Shown here: one piece after another, positions 42,916 through 51,488 of the stretch
Layout: every line of letters starts with the position of its first letter
Position numbering within the stretch: the first letter of the stretch is position 1
Source of the DNA: Pelagihabitans sp965238025
Lineage (GTDB): Bacteria > Bacteroidota > Bacteroidia > Flavobacteriales > Flavobacteriaceae
NCBI GenBank assembly: GCA_965238025.1
Contig: OZ250162.1
Coordinates: 3,720,001 to 3,784,000, forward strand
DNA: 64,000 nt
Direction: 5' to 3'
Made by a program: the position numbers and the translations under genes
Notes under the pieces: generated by a model
What the model saw: the letters and a program-made list of their open reading frames with translations, nothing else
What the model was told of the DNA's origin: nothing
The model's database searches: none

Positions 42916-44490
42916 ATGAAAAAATCAATCTATTGTATTGTAGTTCTAACATTGGTCTTGCTCGGTTGCAAACAAAAAGGGGAAAATCACAAGGACGAAT
43001 CGGAACTCCCGCGCATAGCCATCGCGGGTTTGGGTATTGAGTCCAGTACCTTTTCCCCTGCTCAAACTCATGAAGAGGCATTTCACGCACGAATCGGAGA
43101 CTCCATTTTTGGGCGTTATCCATTTTTTGACGAAGGAACGGATATCCGTATGCGTGCCGAATGGGTACCTACACTTTTGGGTAAATCTTTACCGGGGGGA
43201 ATCGTCACACGAGAGGCTTATGAAGCAATGGTTGGGGAAACTTTAAACATGTTGAAGGAAAATGGTCCGTATGATGGTCTTTTCTTTGATATTCACGGTG
43301 CCATGAGCGTGGTTGGACTTGAAGATGCTGAAGGCGATTTAATCAGACGCATACGGGAAGTCATAGGAAACGATGTGCTGGTCTCTACATCTATGGATTT
43401 GCACGGCAACGTATCAAAACGCCTAGCGGAACATAGCGACCTGATTACCTGCTATCGTATGGCCCCACATGAAGATGCGCTGGAATCTAAGGAACGTGCT
43501 ATTACCAATTTATTGGAGCGTTTGGAAAGTGGTAAAGGAAAACCAAAATACAAAGCTTGGATCCCTGTTCCCATTCTGCTGCCCGGTGAAAAAACAAGTA
43601 CCCGTATTGAGCCCGGAAAGAGCCTTTATGCTCAGGTTCCTGCCGTTGCCAATCAGGAAGGTGTTATTGATGCCGCTATTTGGATAGGTTATGCATGGGC
43701 CGATGAAGCTAGGAATCACGCTGTGGTTATGGTTACTGGCGATGATAAGGAAAAAGTGACCCAGGGAGCTGAAAAACTCGCCACAGCATTTTGGGAGGCA
43801 CGGCATCAATTTGAGTTCGTTGCCCCTACCGCAACCCTAGAGGAAAGTTTAAAAATGGCCCTTGCCATTAAGGAACGGCCCTTTATTATAAGTGACATGG
43901 GCGACAACCCTACCGCGGGAGGAGCAGGTGATGTTACTTGGACCTTGCAGAAAATACTGGCCCGACCAGAATTTAAAGAAGAAAATGGTCCTTCGTTAAT
44001 CTATGCCTCCATTCCAGGGCCTGAATTTGTTGAGGCCGCAGAAAAAGCTGGTGTGGGCAAAGAAGTAAGTGCCATGGCGGGGGCCGCTATTGACAATCGT
44101 TATGCGCCTCCCTTACAGCTTACGGGAATAGTGAAATCTATAAAACATGGAGACATCCATGCTGAAACCGAGGTCGTTGTCCAAATTGGAAGCGTACATG
44201 TTATAGTAACCAAAAAACGAAAACCATACCATAAGGAAAGTGATTTCACCAACCTTGACCTTGACCCAAGAAACACCGATATAGTCGTGGTAAAAATCGG
44301 ATACCTCGTACCTGAACTTTATGATATGCGAAAGGGCTGGATAATGGCAATGACCCCTGGTGGGGTGGACCAGGATTTGGAAAGATTGGGGCATAAAAAC
44401 ATTAAACGACCTATGTTTCCTTTAGACAAGGATATGAAAACCCCAGATTTACAGGTGCGATTAGTAACACCTTCCGATAAAATAAAGTAA
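42916..44490 (+). CDS. M81 family metallopeptidase (MlrC-like) lipoprotein
   Basis: 524 residues from ATG 42916, which opens a lipoprotein signal with lipobox LLGC. The MlrC (microcystinase C) N-terminal domain is IAIAGLGIESSTFSP with zinc-ligand segments FFDIHGAMSV, STSMDLHGNVS and MAPHEDALESKERA. The MlrC C-terminal domain begins near ISDMGDNPTAGGAGDVTW. Soluble relatives degrade peptides such as linearised microcystin. Lipoprotein anchoring here points to a periplasmic or surface role. Bestrophin follows 8 bp later. Confidence 0.92.
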   Translation: MKKSIYCIVVLTLVLLGCKQKGENHKDESELPRIAIAGLGIESSTFSPAQTHEEAFHARIGDSIFGRYPFFDEGTDIRMRAEWVPTLLGKSLPGGIVTREAYEAMVGETLNMLKENGPYDGLFFDIHGAMSVVGLEDAEGDLIRRIREVIGNDVLVSTSMDLHGNVSKRLAEHSDLITCYRMAPHEDALESKERAITNLLERLESGKGKPKYKAWIPVPILLPGEKTSTRIEPGKSLYAQVPAVANQEGVIDAAIWIGYAWADEARNHAVVMVTGDDKEKVTQGAEKLATAFWEARHQFEFVAPTATLEESLKMALAIKERPFIISDMGDNPTAGGAGDVTWTLQKILARPEFKEENGPSLIYASIPGPEFVEAAEKAGVGKEVSAMAGAAIDNRYAPPLQLTGIVKSIKHGDIHAETEVVVQIGSVHVIVTKKRKPYHKESDFTNLDLDPRNTDIVVVKIGYLVPELYDMRKGWIMAMTPGGVDQDLERLGHKNIKRPMFPLDKDMKTPDLQVRLVTPSDKIK

Positions 44491-44497
44491 TGGATAT

Positions 44498-45538
44498 ATG
44501 TATGTAAAAAAGAATTTTGGATTAAAATCAATTATTAGCTTTAGCGGCGGCCATTTCGTATGGATTACCTTATGGGCATTACTCGTAGCCTTAATATATA
44601 AATTCACGCCTTTACGGGAGTGGCTGGTTATTCCTTGGTTACCGTTGTCTGTAATTGGCACCGCCGTAGCCTTTTATGTAGGCTTTAAGAACAATAGCGC
44701 CTATGATCGTCTTTGGGAAGCGCGAAAAATATGGGGAGCCATTGTCAACGGCAGTCGTTCTTGGGGTTCGGCTACAAGGGGTTTTATAAGTAGTCAGTTT
44801 AGCTTTGAAGAAAAAAATGCTTCGGAATTGGGTGCTTTAGGCAAAAAATTGATTTACCGCCATATAGCTTGGCTATATGCACTACGAAGTCAGCTGTTGA
44901 TTCCAACCCAATGGGAGCATATCAGTCAAGGAAGGATGGTAAGAAAGGTAGCCAAAAAGAGAATGGCAAATTTTGGGGTGGGTCTTCATGGCGATGATAT
45001 AAGCGAGCAACAACTAAAGTATTTTTTACCTAAAGACGAGTATGAAAAGCTTATAAATTATAAAAATACGGCAACGCAGATCATCGATCGGCAAAGTCAG
45101 GATTTAAAAATCTTGCGTGAAAAAAATATCATTGATGATTTTAGACATATGGAGCTTCAGAAACTCCTTAATGATTTCTATACCTTTCAAGGACAATGCG
45201 AACGTATTAAAAAATTCCCCTTACCTAGGCAATACGCTAGTATGAGTTTTGTCTTTATTGGAATTTTTATTTTTCTCCTGCCACTAGGTATGGTTTCTGA
45301 ATTTGCGAAATTGGGTGAATTTGGTGTGTGGCTATCTATTCCCTTTACCGCTTTGGTAGGCTGGGTTTATTTGATGATGGAGTTGGTAGGCGACTATTCT
45401 GAAAATCCCTTTGAAGGCATGGGCAATGATATTCCCATGCTTGCATTGTGTAGGACCATTGAAATAGATTTACGGGAAATGTTGGGTGAAATTGAGCTTC
45501 CTGAGGGGATTAAACCTATTAATGATGTTTTAATGTAA
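44498..45538 (+). CDS. Bestrophin-like channel (UPF0187)
   Basis: 346 residues. Bestrophin-family features are WITLWALLVALIYKF, LSVIGTAVAFYVGFKNNSAYDRLWEARKIWGAIVNGSRSW (the pore-lining neck region is in helix 2), and near the end a membrane helix with LVGWVYLMMELVGDYSENPFEG. Bacterial members form pentameric ion channels. It starts 8 bp after the M81 gene, so the two are cotranscribed. Confidence 0.92.
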   Translation: MYVKKNFGLKSIISFSGGHFVWITLWALLVALIYKFTPLREWLVIPWLPLSVIGTAVAFYVGFKNNSAYDRLWEARKIWGAIVNGSRSWGSATRGFISSQFSFEEKNASELGALGKKLIYRHIAWLYALRSQLLIPTQWEHISQGRMVRKVAKKRMANFGVGLHGDDISEQQLKYFLPKDEYEKLINYKNTATQIIDRQSQDLKILREKNIIDDFRHMELQKLLNDFYTFQGQCERIKKFPLPRQYASMSFVFIGIFIFLLPLGMVSEFAKLGEFGVWLSIPFTALVGWVYLMMELVGDYSENPFEGMGNDIPMLALCRTIEIDLREMLGEIELPEGIKPINDVLM

Positions 45539-45601
45539 GAGATTATTAGGGCTTAACATGACCAAACCCTTAAATCAAATTATCAATAATTAGAGAACAA
45601 A

Positions 45602-46513
45602 ATGGAAGGAATCGGGAATACACCACTTATCAAATTAAGGCATCTTGCCGATACTGATTCTGCGGATATTTATATAAAGTTCGAAGGGGCAAATCCTACG
45701 GGAAGTATGAAAGACAGAATGGCCCTTGCAATGATCGAAGGAGCCGAAAAAAGAGGGGATTTAAAAAAAGGAGGGACCGTCGTCGACTATACCGGTGGGA
45801 GTACCGGAAGTTCCTTGGCTATGATATGTTCCGCCAAAGGATATAAGGCACATTTTGTTTCTTCCGATGCGTTTGCGCAGGAAAAATTACAGACCATGAG
45901 GGCCTTTGGGGCCGAATTGGAACTTGTACCTAGTGAAAATGGTAAAATTACTGCAGCCGTTATCGATAATGCGCTTGAAAGAGTCAGGGAGATTGCCAAA
46001 CAACCCAACACTTTTTATACCGATCAATTCAAAAACATTGATAACAGAAATGCCTACCACAAAATGGCCCATGAAATAATGGCTGTTTTAGACACCAATA
46101 TCGATGAGTTCATAACTGGTGTTGGTACAGGCGGTTGTTTTTCGGGGAATTCGGAAGTATTTAAAGACAAAATACCCAATATCCAATGTATCGCTATAGA
46201 ACCTTATAATGTACGGACATTGTCTGGAGGTGATACTTCAGGAACCCACAGACTTGAAGGTATGGGTGCTGGGTTCGTTCCGGATATATGCAGGTTAGAT
46301 CTGGCGGATGAAATAATAGCGGTAAAAGATGAAGATGCCTATAAAACGTCTAGGGAATTGGCTCGAAGGGAAGGGGTTTTTGGTGGGACTACCTCCGGGG
46401 CGAATGTTTGGGCCGCTCTTCAAAGAGCCAAAATAATAGGCAGGGGAAAAACCATTGTGACAGTTGTATGTGATTCGGGGTTGAAATATTTGAATGGGGA
46501 TTTGTACAAGTAA
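45602..46513 (+). CDS. PLP-dependent cysteine synthase family protein
   Basis: 303 residues. The PLP-lysine motif is EGANPTGSMKDRMA (Lys at about residue 38), the substrate loop is YTGGSTGSSLAMI, and the phosphate-binding glycine loop is TGVGTGGCFSGN. The usual GNTPL start is present (GIGNTPLIKL). It is a beta-family enzyme: O-acetylserine sulfhydrylase or cystathionine-beta-synthase-like. The exact acceptor cannot be told from sequence. It is cytosolic. Confidence 0.92.
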   Translation: MEGIGNTPLIKLRHLADTDSADIYIKFEGANPTGSMKDRMALAMIEGAEKRGDLKKGGTVVDYTGGSTGSSLAMICSAKGYKAHFVSSDAFAQEKLQTMRAFGAELELVPSENGKITAAVIDNALERVREIAKQPNTFYTDQFKNIDNRNAYHKMAHEIMAVLDTNIDEFITGVGTGGCFSGNSEVFKDKIPNIQCIAIEPYNVRTLSGGDTSGTHRLEGMGAGFVPDICRLDLADEIIAVKDEDAYKTSRELARREGVFGGTTSGANVWAALQRAKIIGRGKTIVTVVCDSGLKYLNGDLYK

Positions 46514-46553
46514 AAATCGGAGAAATAACGGGTAAAAAACGAATATTACTTTA

Positions 46554-47348
46554 ATGCAATCCTTTAAATTAAATACATCATACAAGCATCACCTTATCGT
46601 TGCTGCGGTAATTGCTTTTTGGCTAGCAATTTTTTTGGTCCTTATCGCACCTTTCGACGCTTCAGATCTTTCTTTTTCAATTCGACTCAAAATACTGCCC
46701 TTTTACGGAATAATCTCTTTCACTAGCTATATGATAATAGTTCCTGCACAAAATTGGATGTATAACTTGAAGAACAAGTGGAATATTCCATTAGAGATTA
46801 CCTTCATCATACTTTTCAATATCTTGGCGCTTTTTGGCAGTTTTGCCTATTATAAGACAGATATAATAAACGGAACCTATAATTTCCCAAAGTTCACTTT
46901 TCAAGTATATTATCCTATTTTCTTCATTATTCTACCTATACTCCTTTTTCTCAGATGGTGGTTGAACAAGAGGTTGAAGAAGCAAAATCAAGGAAAAATT
47001 ATGCTTACAGGAGCTAATAAATTAGATGTACTGCATATAGGCCTTAAAAATCTAGTCTGTATTTCTAGTGCTGACAATTATGTAGAGGTGACTTACTTGA
47101 ATAAGGGTGAATTGAACAAAAAATTGTTGCGCGTCACTTTGAAAAATATTCATCCACAAGTACCTAGTTTACTAAAAGTACACCGTTCCCATCTTATAAA
47201 TCCTGTCCATCTTAAAGATTGGAAAAACCCCAATACCATAAATTTAAACCAAATAGAGGTGCCCGTTTCAAAGAATTATAAGAAAGATGTACTTGCCATA
47301 CTTGATCATTCGCCCCTAAAATCCAATAATTCATCCCAAACGCCATAA
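46554..47348 (+). CDS. Membrane-anchored LytTR DNA-binding protein
   Basis: 264 residues. Four membrane helices come first (about 16-36, 47-67, 84-104, 121-141). They are followed by a basic linker and a LytTR domain at about 160-255 (VCISSADNYVEVTYLNKGELNKKLLRVTL, VHRSHLINPVHLKDW). It resembles one-component membrane regulators of Bacteroidota that lack a receiver domain. It probably regulates nearby genes such as the serine hydrolase 60 bp downstream. Confidence 0.9.
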   Translation: MQSFKLNTSYKHHLIVAAVIAFWLAIFLVLIAPFDASDLSFSIRLKILPFYGIISFTSYMIIVPAQNWMYNLKNKWNIPLEITFIILFNILALFGSFAYYKTDIINGTYNFPKFTFQVYYPIFFIILPILLFLRWWLNKRLKKQNQGKIMLTGANKLDVLHIGLKNLVCISSADNYVEVTYLNKGELNKKLLRVTLKNIHPQVPSLLKVHRSHLINPVHLKDWKNPNTINLNQIEVPVSKNYKKDVLAILDHSPLKSNNSSQTP

Positions 47349-47408
47349 AATACCTAACTCTTAAGTTATAGGTTTTTAGTTTAGAGGAAATTCTTAATTA
47401 AATTAACG

Positions 47409-48488
47409 ATGAAGGAATTTATCACTGTAGCACTACTTCTATTGTCTATTAAATGTGCCTCGCAGAGGCAACCTAATACTATTGAAAATCAATTACTTAA
47501 AATAGTCGAAGATAAAACCGTAATGGGAGTTGCCGCTGCGTACTCCATAGATGGTAAAATCATCGAACAAGCAACGGCCGGTTATGCGGACAATGATTTG
47601 AAAAAGCCATTTGAAATCAATACCAAGGTACGAATGGCTTCAATTGCAAAGACAATGACAGCATTGGCTATTATGCAAATGGTAGAGCAAGACAAATTGG
47701 ATTTAGATGTACCTATTCAAACCTATATTCCTGATTATCCAAAACATGGAAAAACTAACATTACCATACGACATCTGCTGTCGCACACTTCAGGAATTTC
47801 AGGATATAAAAATGCTAAAGAATCGAATACAACAATTGAGTATGCAAGCTTAAATGATGCGTTGGGCTTGTTTAAAGACCGGGAATTACTATTTGAACCT
47901 GGAACAAAATATTCGTACACGACTTATGGATATACCGTTTTAGGAGCCATTCTAGAACAGGTTGCCGGGCAAACCTTTGAAGCTTATATGCAAGAGAACA
48001 TTTTCTCAAAAGCTGGAATGAATAATACAGGTGTAGCAAAATTTGGAGTAGTACTAGAAAACCAATCAAAATTATTTCATCGCAAAAATGGAACAGGTAA
48101 AGCAAAACTCGCAAAAGAAAACAATCTAAGTAACCGCATACCTGGAGGAGGTTTTTATACAACGCTCACGGACATGCTCAAATTTGGAAACGCCGTGATT
48201 AATAACCTTTTTGTTAAAAAGGAAACGCTCGATTTAATGCGTCAACATCATAGTTTGGAAAAGGAAAATAATGCCTATGGTTTTGGTTGGTTCTTATACA
48301 ACCCAAAACCAAATGAAGGTGCCATTATTGGTCATTCTGGTGGTCAAACGGGTTGTTCATCGTTTCTTTTTATCGTTCCTGAGAAAAAGGCCGTTAGTAT
48401 AATTCTTGCAAACACTTCAAGAGCTCAGTCAAGCACCGATCGCATTGCAGTTGATTTACTAAAATTATCGGTAGGCAAAACAGACTAA
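47409..48488 (+). CDS. Serine hydrolase, class C beta-lactamase-like
   Basis: 359 residues with an N-terminal signal (MKEFITVALLLLSIKCASQR; the C in IKC could serve as a lipobox). The active-site SxxK is SIAK in RMASIAKTMTALAIMQM. The Tyr motif is in KYSYTTYGYTVLGAILEQVAG. The third-strand element is the HSG in GAIIGHSGGQTGCSS, as in esterase and DD-peptidase type members. It is periplasmic. The substrate could be a peptidoglycan peptide or an ester; beta-lactamase activity should not be assumed. Confidence 0.92.
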   Translation: MKEFITVALLLLSIKCASQRQPNTIENQLLKIVEDKTVMGVAAAYSIDGKIIEQATAGYADNDLKKPFEINTKVRMASIAKTMTALAIMQMVEQDKLDLDVPIQTYIPDYPKHGKTNITIRHLLSHTSGISGYKNAKESNTTIEYASLNDALGLFKDRELLFEPGTKYSYTTYGYTVLGAILEQVAGQTFEAYMQENIFSKAGMNNTGVAKFGVVLENQSKLFHRKNGTGKAKLAKENNLSNRIPGGGFYTTLTDMLKFGNAVINNLFVKKETLDLMRQHHSLEKENNAYGFGWFLYNPKPNEGAIIGHSGGQTGCSSFLFIVPEKKAVSIILANTSRAQSSTDRIAVDLLKLSVGKTD

Positions 48489-48524
48489 AAACATCCTAAA
48501 TGCTCGGCGTATGATTTGGAAGAA

Positions 48525-49178
48525 CTAAACAGTAACCGCCTTATTCAAGTACCTTCTAAAGGGTAACATTTCTTTGTAAACCGTAATCAGCTTATCCTTA
48601 AAATCGGGTTGGTATACCTCAGCGGTTTTAAACTCATGAACAACGGCAAAGGTTTTATTTCTTAATAACTCAATGTGCTTATGGTCGTTTGAAAAACCTT
48701 TGGGAGCGTTTTTCAATTTTACATCTTCATATAAGTTGCCAAAAAGGGTCCGGAACGATTTTTTATTTAAAATCTTCCTCAATTGTTCTCCGTCATAATC
48801 TATAGCATCCCTTATACTGCGTAAACGTTTTGGATCTGGTCGCCAAAGTCCACCAGCGAACATGCACCGTTCAATCCCTATTTCAACATAAAAATCGCCC
48901 GTATTGGGACGCTTGTCCAATCCTGCCCCAAAATGGTCTTTATAAATGGGTTTATGGGGGTGAAACATCAGGTTATTATTAATTCTGTTGATGCCTTTCT
49001 TTCCCGGAGTAGGAAAATATTCTTTATCGATAGCGGCTAAGGCCAAATCCATCTCATCTAACCAACCAATGAAATCATCACGGACTTCTTTGTACCATTT
49101 GCGATTGGCATCCATCCATTCTTTGTTGTTATTCTTCTGAAGTGACTTAAGGAAGTTGATTTGGTTTTTGAAGTTCAT
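48525..49178 (-). CDS. DUF2461 (TIGR02453) family protein, second copy
   Basis: 217 residues. Family signatures are NNNKEWMDANRKWYKEVRDDF, GINRINNNLMFHPHKPIYKDHFG and the GGLWRPDPKRLRSIRDAI region. It aligns with the protein at 8635-9300 but is clearly divergent, so the two are old paralogues and not a recent duplication. Function unknown. Upstream lie a heptamer array and a REP-like repeat. Confidence 0.9.
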   Translation of the reverse strand: MNFKNQINFLKSLQKNNNKEWMDANRKWYKEVRDDFIGWLDEMDLALAAIDKEYFPTPGKKGINRINNNLMFHPHKPIYKDHFGAGLDKRPNTGDFYVEIGIERCMFAGGLWRPDPKRLRSIRDAIDYDGEQLRKILNKKSFRTLFGNLYEDVKLKNAPKGFSNDHKHIELLRNKTFAVVHEFKTAEVYQPDFKDKLITVYKEMLPFRRYLNKAVTV

Positions 49179-49185
49179 AAATTGA

Positions 49186-49220
49186 AAGTACGAAATTAGA
49201 AATACGAGGTACGAAGTTAA
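49186..49220 (+). repeat. Heptamer repeat array without an S23 gene
   Basis: Five 7-bp units: AAGTACG, AAATTAG, AAATACG, AGGTACG, AAGTTAA. It has the same 7-bp period as the arrays around the S23 gene but a different consensus (AARTACG). It lies 8 bp upstream of the DUF2461 start codon and so overlaps its promoter or leader. Confidence 0.6.
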
Positions 49221-49270
49221 AATCGACTAAATGTCACTCTATGTGCATTCGAAGAGCTAATAGTTACGTA

Positions 49271-49295
49271 GTCCTTCGGCTGCGCTCAGGGTGAC
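49271..49295. repeat. REP-like palindromic sequence
   Basis: On the minus strand it begins GTCACCCTGAGC, then GCAG, then CCGAAGGAC: the same GTC edge and GNAG centre as the 26-bp palindromes in this window, but with an imperfect stem (CCT/AGG pairs only). Confidence 0.5.
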
Positions 49296-49332
49296 ATTTT
49301 TTTAATAAACTCAAAACTTTTGTATTTGAGCT

Positions 49333-50127
49333 TTAAAAGTTATCCCCGTCAAGAATATCGCCTAAGCCACCCAATACACTTCCTTCACCTTTGCTATTAT
49401 TCCTTCTTGGTAAATTGGCCAATACCCTACCCGCCAATCTGCTGAACGGTAACGATTGTACGTAGACGGTGCCTGGTCCTTGCAATGTTGCAAAGAAAAG
49501 TCCCTCGCCGCCAAAGACTGTATTTTTAATGCCTCCTACGAATTCAATATCGTAGTTTACGTTTTGGGTAAAGCCTACAATGCAACCGGTATCTACCTTT
49601 AACGTCTCGCCCATGGCCAGTTCTTTTTTGGCAAGTGTACCGCCGGCATGAACAAAGGCCATACCATCACCTTCTAACTTCTGCATAATAAAACCCTCAC
49701 CACCAAATAGGCCTCGACCCAATTTCTTGGAAAACTCAATACCCACAGAAACCCCCTTTGCAGCGCATAGGAAGGCATCTTTTTGGCAAACGAATTTTCC
49801 CTGGTATTCAGAAAGGTCGATTGGAACGATCTTTCCTGGGTAGGGAGACGCGAAACTGACCTTTCTTTTGTCTTGACTAATATTTAGAAAGGCAGTCATG
49901 AACAGGCTTTCCCCGGTCAACATTCGTTTTCCAGCGGAAAAAATCTTCCCTAATACTCCTTTTTCCTGATTGGAACCGTCTCCAAAAATAGTATCCATTT
50001 TAAGACCGGCATCCATCATCATAAAGCTACCCGACTCTGCCACAACAGCTTCTTGAGGGTCGAGCTCTATTTCAACATATTGCATTTCTTCTCCGTAAAT
50101 CTCGTAATCTATTTCATGTGCGTTCAT
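49333..50127 (-). CDS. TIGR00266/AIM24 family protein
   Basis: 264 residues from the ATG at 50127 (MNAHEIDYEIYGEEMQYVEIEL). An ATG at 50148 would add seven residues encoded partly by a palindromic repeat and is rejected. AIM24 features are VVAESGSFMMMDAGLKMDT, GKIFSAGKRMLTGESLFMTAFLN and GEGFIMQKLEGDGMAFVHAGG. It is a beta-helical trimer-type fold, soluble and of unknown function. A Gly-rich C-terminal stretch ends the protein. Confidence 0.92.
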   Translation of the reverse strand: MNAHEIDYEIYGEEMQYVEIELDPQEAVVAESGSFMMMDAGLKMDTIFGDGSNQEKGVLGKIFSAGKRMLTGESLFMTAFLNISQDKRKVSFASPYPGKIVPIDLSEYQGKFVCQKDAFLCAAKGVSVGIEFSKKLGRGLFGGEGFIMQKLEGDGMAFVHAGGTLAKKELAMGETLKVDTGCIVGFTQNVNYDIEFVGGIKNTVFGGEGLFFATLQGPGTVYVQSLPFSRLAGRVLANLPRRNNSKGEGSVLGGLGDILDGDNF

Positions 50128-50143
50128 AAGTAGTAATTTTAGT

Positions 50144-50169
50144 GTCATTCCTGCGAAGGCAGGAATCTA
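50144..50169 (+). repeat. GNAG-loop palindromic repeat, copy C
   Basis: Perfect 8-bp stem ATTCCTGC / GCAGGAAT, loop GAAG, edges GTC and CTA. It lies in the leader region of the AIM24-family gene, 17-42 bp before its start codon. Confidence 0.75.
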
Positions 50170-50260
50170 TTAGTATTGATTGATGGTTATTAGTTGGTTA
50201 GAATCGGTTATTGTTACATTCTCCGTAGTTCAGTTTTCAAACTTTTAAACCGAAATCACA

Positions 50261-50716
50261 TTATTTCTTAAGACGGACTGTCCACTCGAAATTAAACGTA
50301 GAGACCACTACCCCATCCGAATTTACTCCTACTGACTTCATCCAAATAGTCTGCCCCTCTCCCGTAGCGATTGTCTTTTCCAAGGCTTCTTTAATAAGAT
50401 GACCATCCTCACAAGTAAACGTAATACGTCCGGTCGCTTTTTTGGAGAAATTGGCGGTGTTGTTTTGAACAAGCATTGAAATACGCTTGCCCGTTTCCCT
50501 TATTTGTGTCGTTACCATGGCCCCTGTTGCCAACTCGGCAGCCATACCTTGTACCGCCCAAAACATAGATTTAAACGGATTTTGATTCGCCCATCTATGG
50601 GTAACTGTGGTTATTGCCTTGGTATCGTCCATATATGTAAGACGTACTCCACTCCACCAAGCGGAAGGTAATTTAAAGAACATAAAAGCATTGACTTTGC
50701 CCGTAGATACTGCCAT
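50261..50716 (-). CDS. DUF4442 (hotdog-fold) protein
   Basis: 151 residues. The DUF4442 pattern is FKLPSAWWSGVRLTYMDDTKAITTVTHRWANQNPFKSMFWAVQGMAAELATGAM, with the NPF(K)SM(F/Y)WA core of this thioesterase-like hotdog family. The C-terminal strand set ends VVSTFNFEWTVRLKK. It is probably an acyl-CoA thioesterase-like protein. It is divergent from the PadR operon, and its promoter lies in the same intergenic region as that operon's palindrome. Confidence 0.9.
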   Translation of the reverse strand: MAVSTGKVNAFMFFKLPSAWWSGVRLTYMDDTKAITTVTHRWANQNPFKSMFWAVQGMAAELATGAMVTTQIRETGKRISMLVQNNTANFSKKATGRITFTCEDGHLIKEALEKTIATGEGQTIWMKSVGVNSDGVVVSTFNFEWTVRLKK

Positions 50717-50788
50717 TTTGGTTGATTTAAGTCCTAAAAGTATTGAAATTAATCCATATGCACTAGTGTTAAAATATTGTTAATATTT

Positions 50789-50811
50789 AGTACTATGTGT
50801 TGCATAGTACT
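50789..50811. promoter_or_regulatory. 9-bp palindromic operator, probable PadR site
   Basis: AGTACTATG and CATAGTACT are perfect inverted arms with the 5-nt centre TGTTG. The TTG of the centre serves as a candidate -33 element of the promoter at 50824-50831, so a bound regulator would block it. PadR, encoded in the operon downstream, is the obvious candidate for autoregulation. Confidence 0.55.
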
Positions 50812-50831
50812 TGTTTTTAGATATATATTTG
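50800..50831 (+). promoter_or_regulatory. Bacteroidota-type promoter of the PadR-PspC operon
   Basis: -33 TTG (50800-50802), 21 bp spacer, -7 TATATTTG (50824-50831), matching TAnnTTTG. The predicted transcript starts about 7 nt later and has a short leader to the ORF at 50871. Confidence 0.55.
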
Positions 50832-50870
50832 CATAAGAAGATATTAGGTTATCAATTAATTTAATGAATT

Positions 50871-51002
50871 ATGGACAATCAAAAAACAACAATCACTTTT
50901 AAAACTGGATTCCCTTACTTGGTGAAATCTGTTCGAACGATCAAATACGCAAATGTCGAAAAGAGCATCTGCCAGTACGGAACCTTATCAATAAATTGCT
51001 AA
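50871..51002 (+). CDS. Possible 43-residue leader protein
   Basis: An ATG just after the operon promoter opens an in-frame ORF of 43 codons ending TAA, 3 bp before the DUF4870 gene start. The product (MDNQKTTITFKTGFPYLVKS...) is basic, has two Cys near its C-terminus and shows no family resemblance. Position and tight spacing favour translation. It might be a short coding leader or a small protein of its own. Evidence is limited to the layout. Confidence 0.35.
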   Translation: MDNQKTTITFKTGFPYLVKSVRTIKYANVEKSICQYGTLSINC

Positions 51003-51005
51003 GCC

Positions 51006-51488
51006 ATGACGGAGACCATAACCAAACACGAAAGAAATTTATCGGCCTTGATCCACGCCTCTACTTTCTCCAGGTTCTTTATTCCCTTTGGAAATTTTAT
51101 TGTTCCATTGGTATTATGGACAGCCAATAAAAACGATTATGAATTTGTAGACTATAATGGAAAGCAGGCGTTGAACTTTCAAATTAGTATGTTCCTCTAC
51201 TCTATTATTCTGGGAATCATAAGCATTCCATTTTTTGTGGGGTTCTTTCCGGACCTATTCAATTTTAGTCATTTTGGTTTTGATCAATTGCATAACCTAA
51301 ACAACTTTAATATCAATTTTGATAGTGACGATTTTCGTTTTAGTCGATGGTTGGTTCCAGTTGGCATTGCGGGTCTTTTAAAATTCTCGCTGGTAATCGT
51401 GAACATTGTTTACACCATTCTTGCTACCATCCGTACCAATGAAGGCCAGACCTTTAAGTATCCCATCACCATTAAATTCATCAAATAA
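51006..51488 (+). CDS. DUF4870 membrane protein
   Basis: 160 residues. The family core is LIHASTFSRFFIPFGNFIVPLVLWTANKNDYEFVDYNGKQALNFQISMFLY. There are three membrane helices (about 22-42, 60-84, 115-138). The phenylalanine- and asparagine-rich loop at about 88-112 is a local oddity. DUF4870 (Tic20-like) proteins often accompany PspC/PadR cassettes in Bacteroidota. It overlaps the next gene by one base (TAATG). Confidence 0.88.
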   Translation: MTETITKHERNLSALIHASTFSRFFIPFGNFIVPLVLWTANKNDYEFVDYNGKQALNFQISMFLYSIILGIISIPFFVGFFPDLFNFSHFGFDQLHNLNNFNINFDSDDFRFSRWLVPVGIAGLLKFSLVIVNIVYTILATIRTNEGQTFKYPITIKFIK

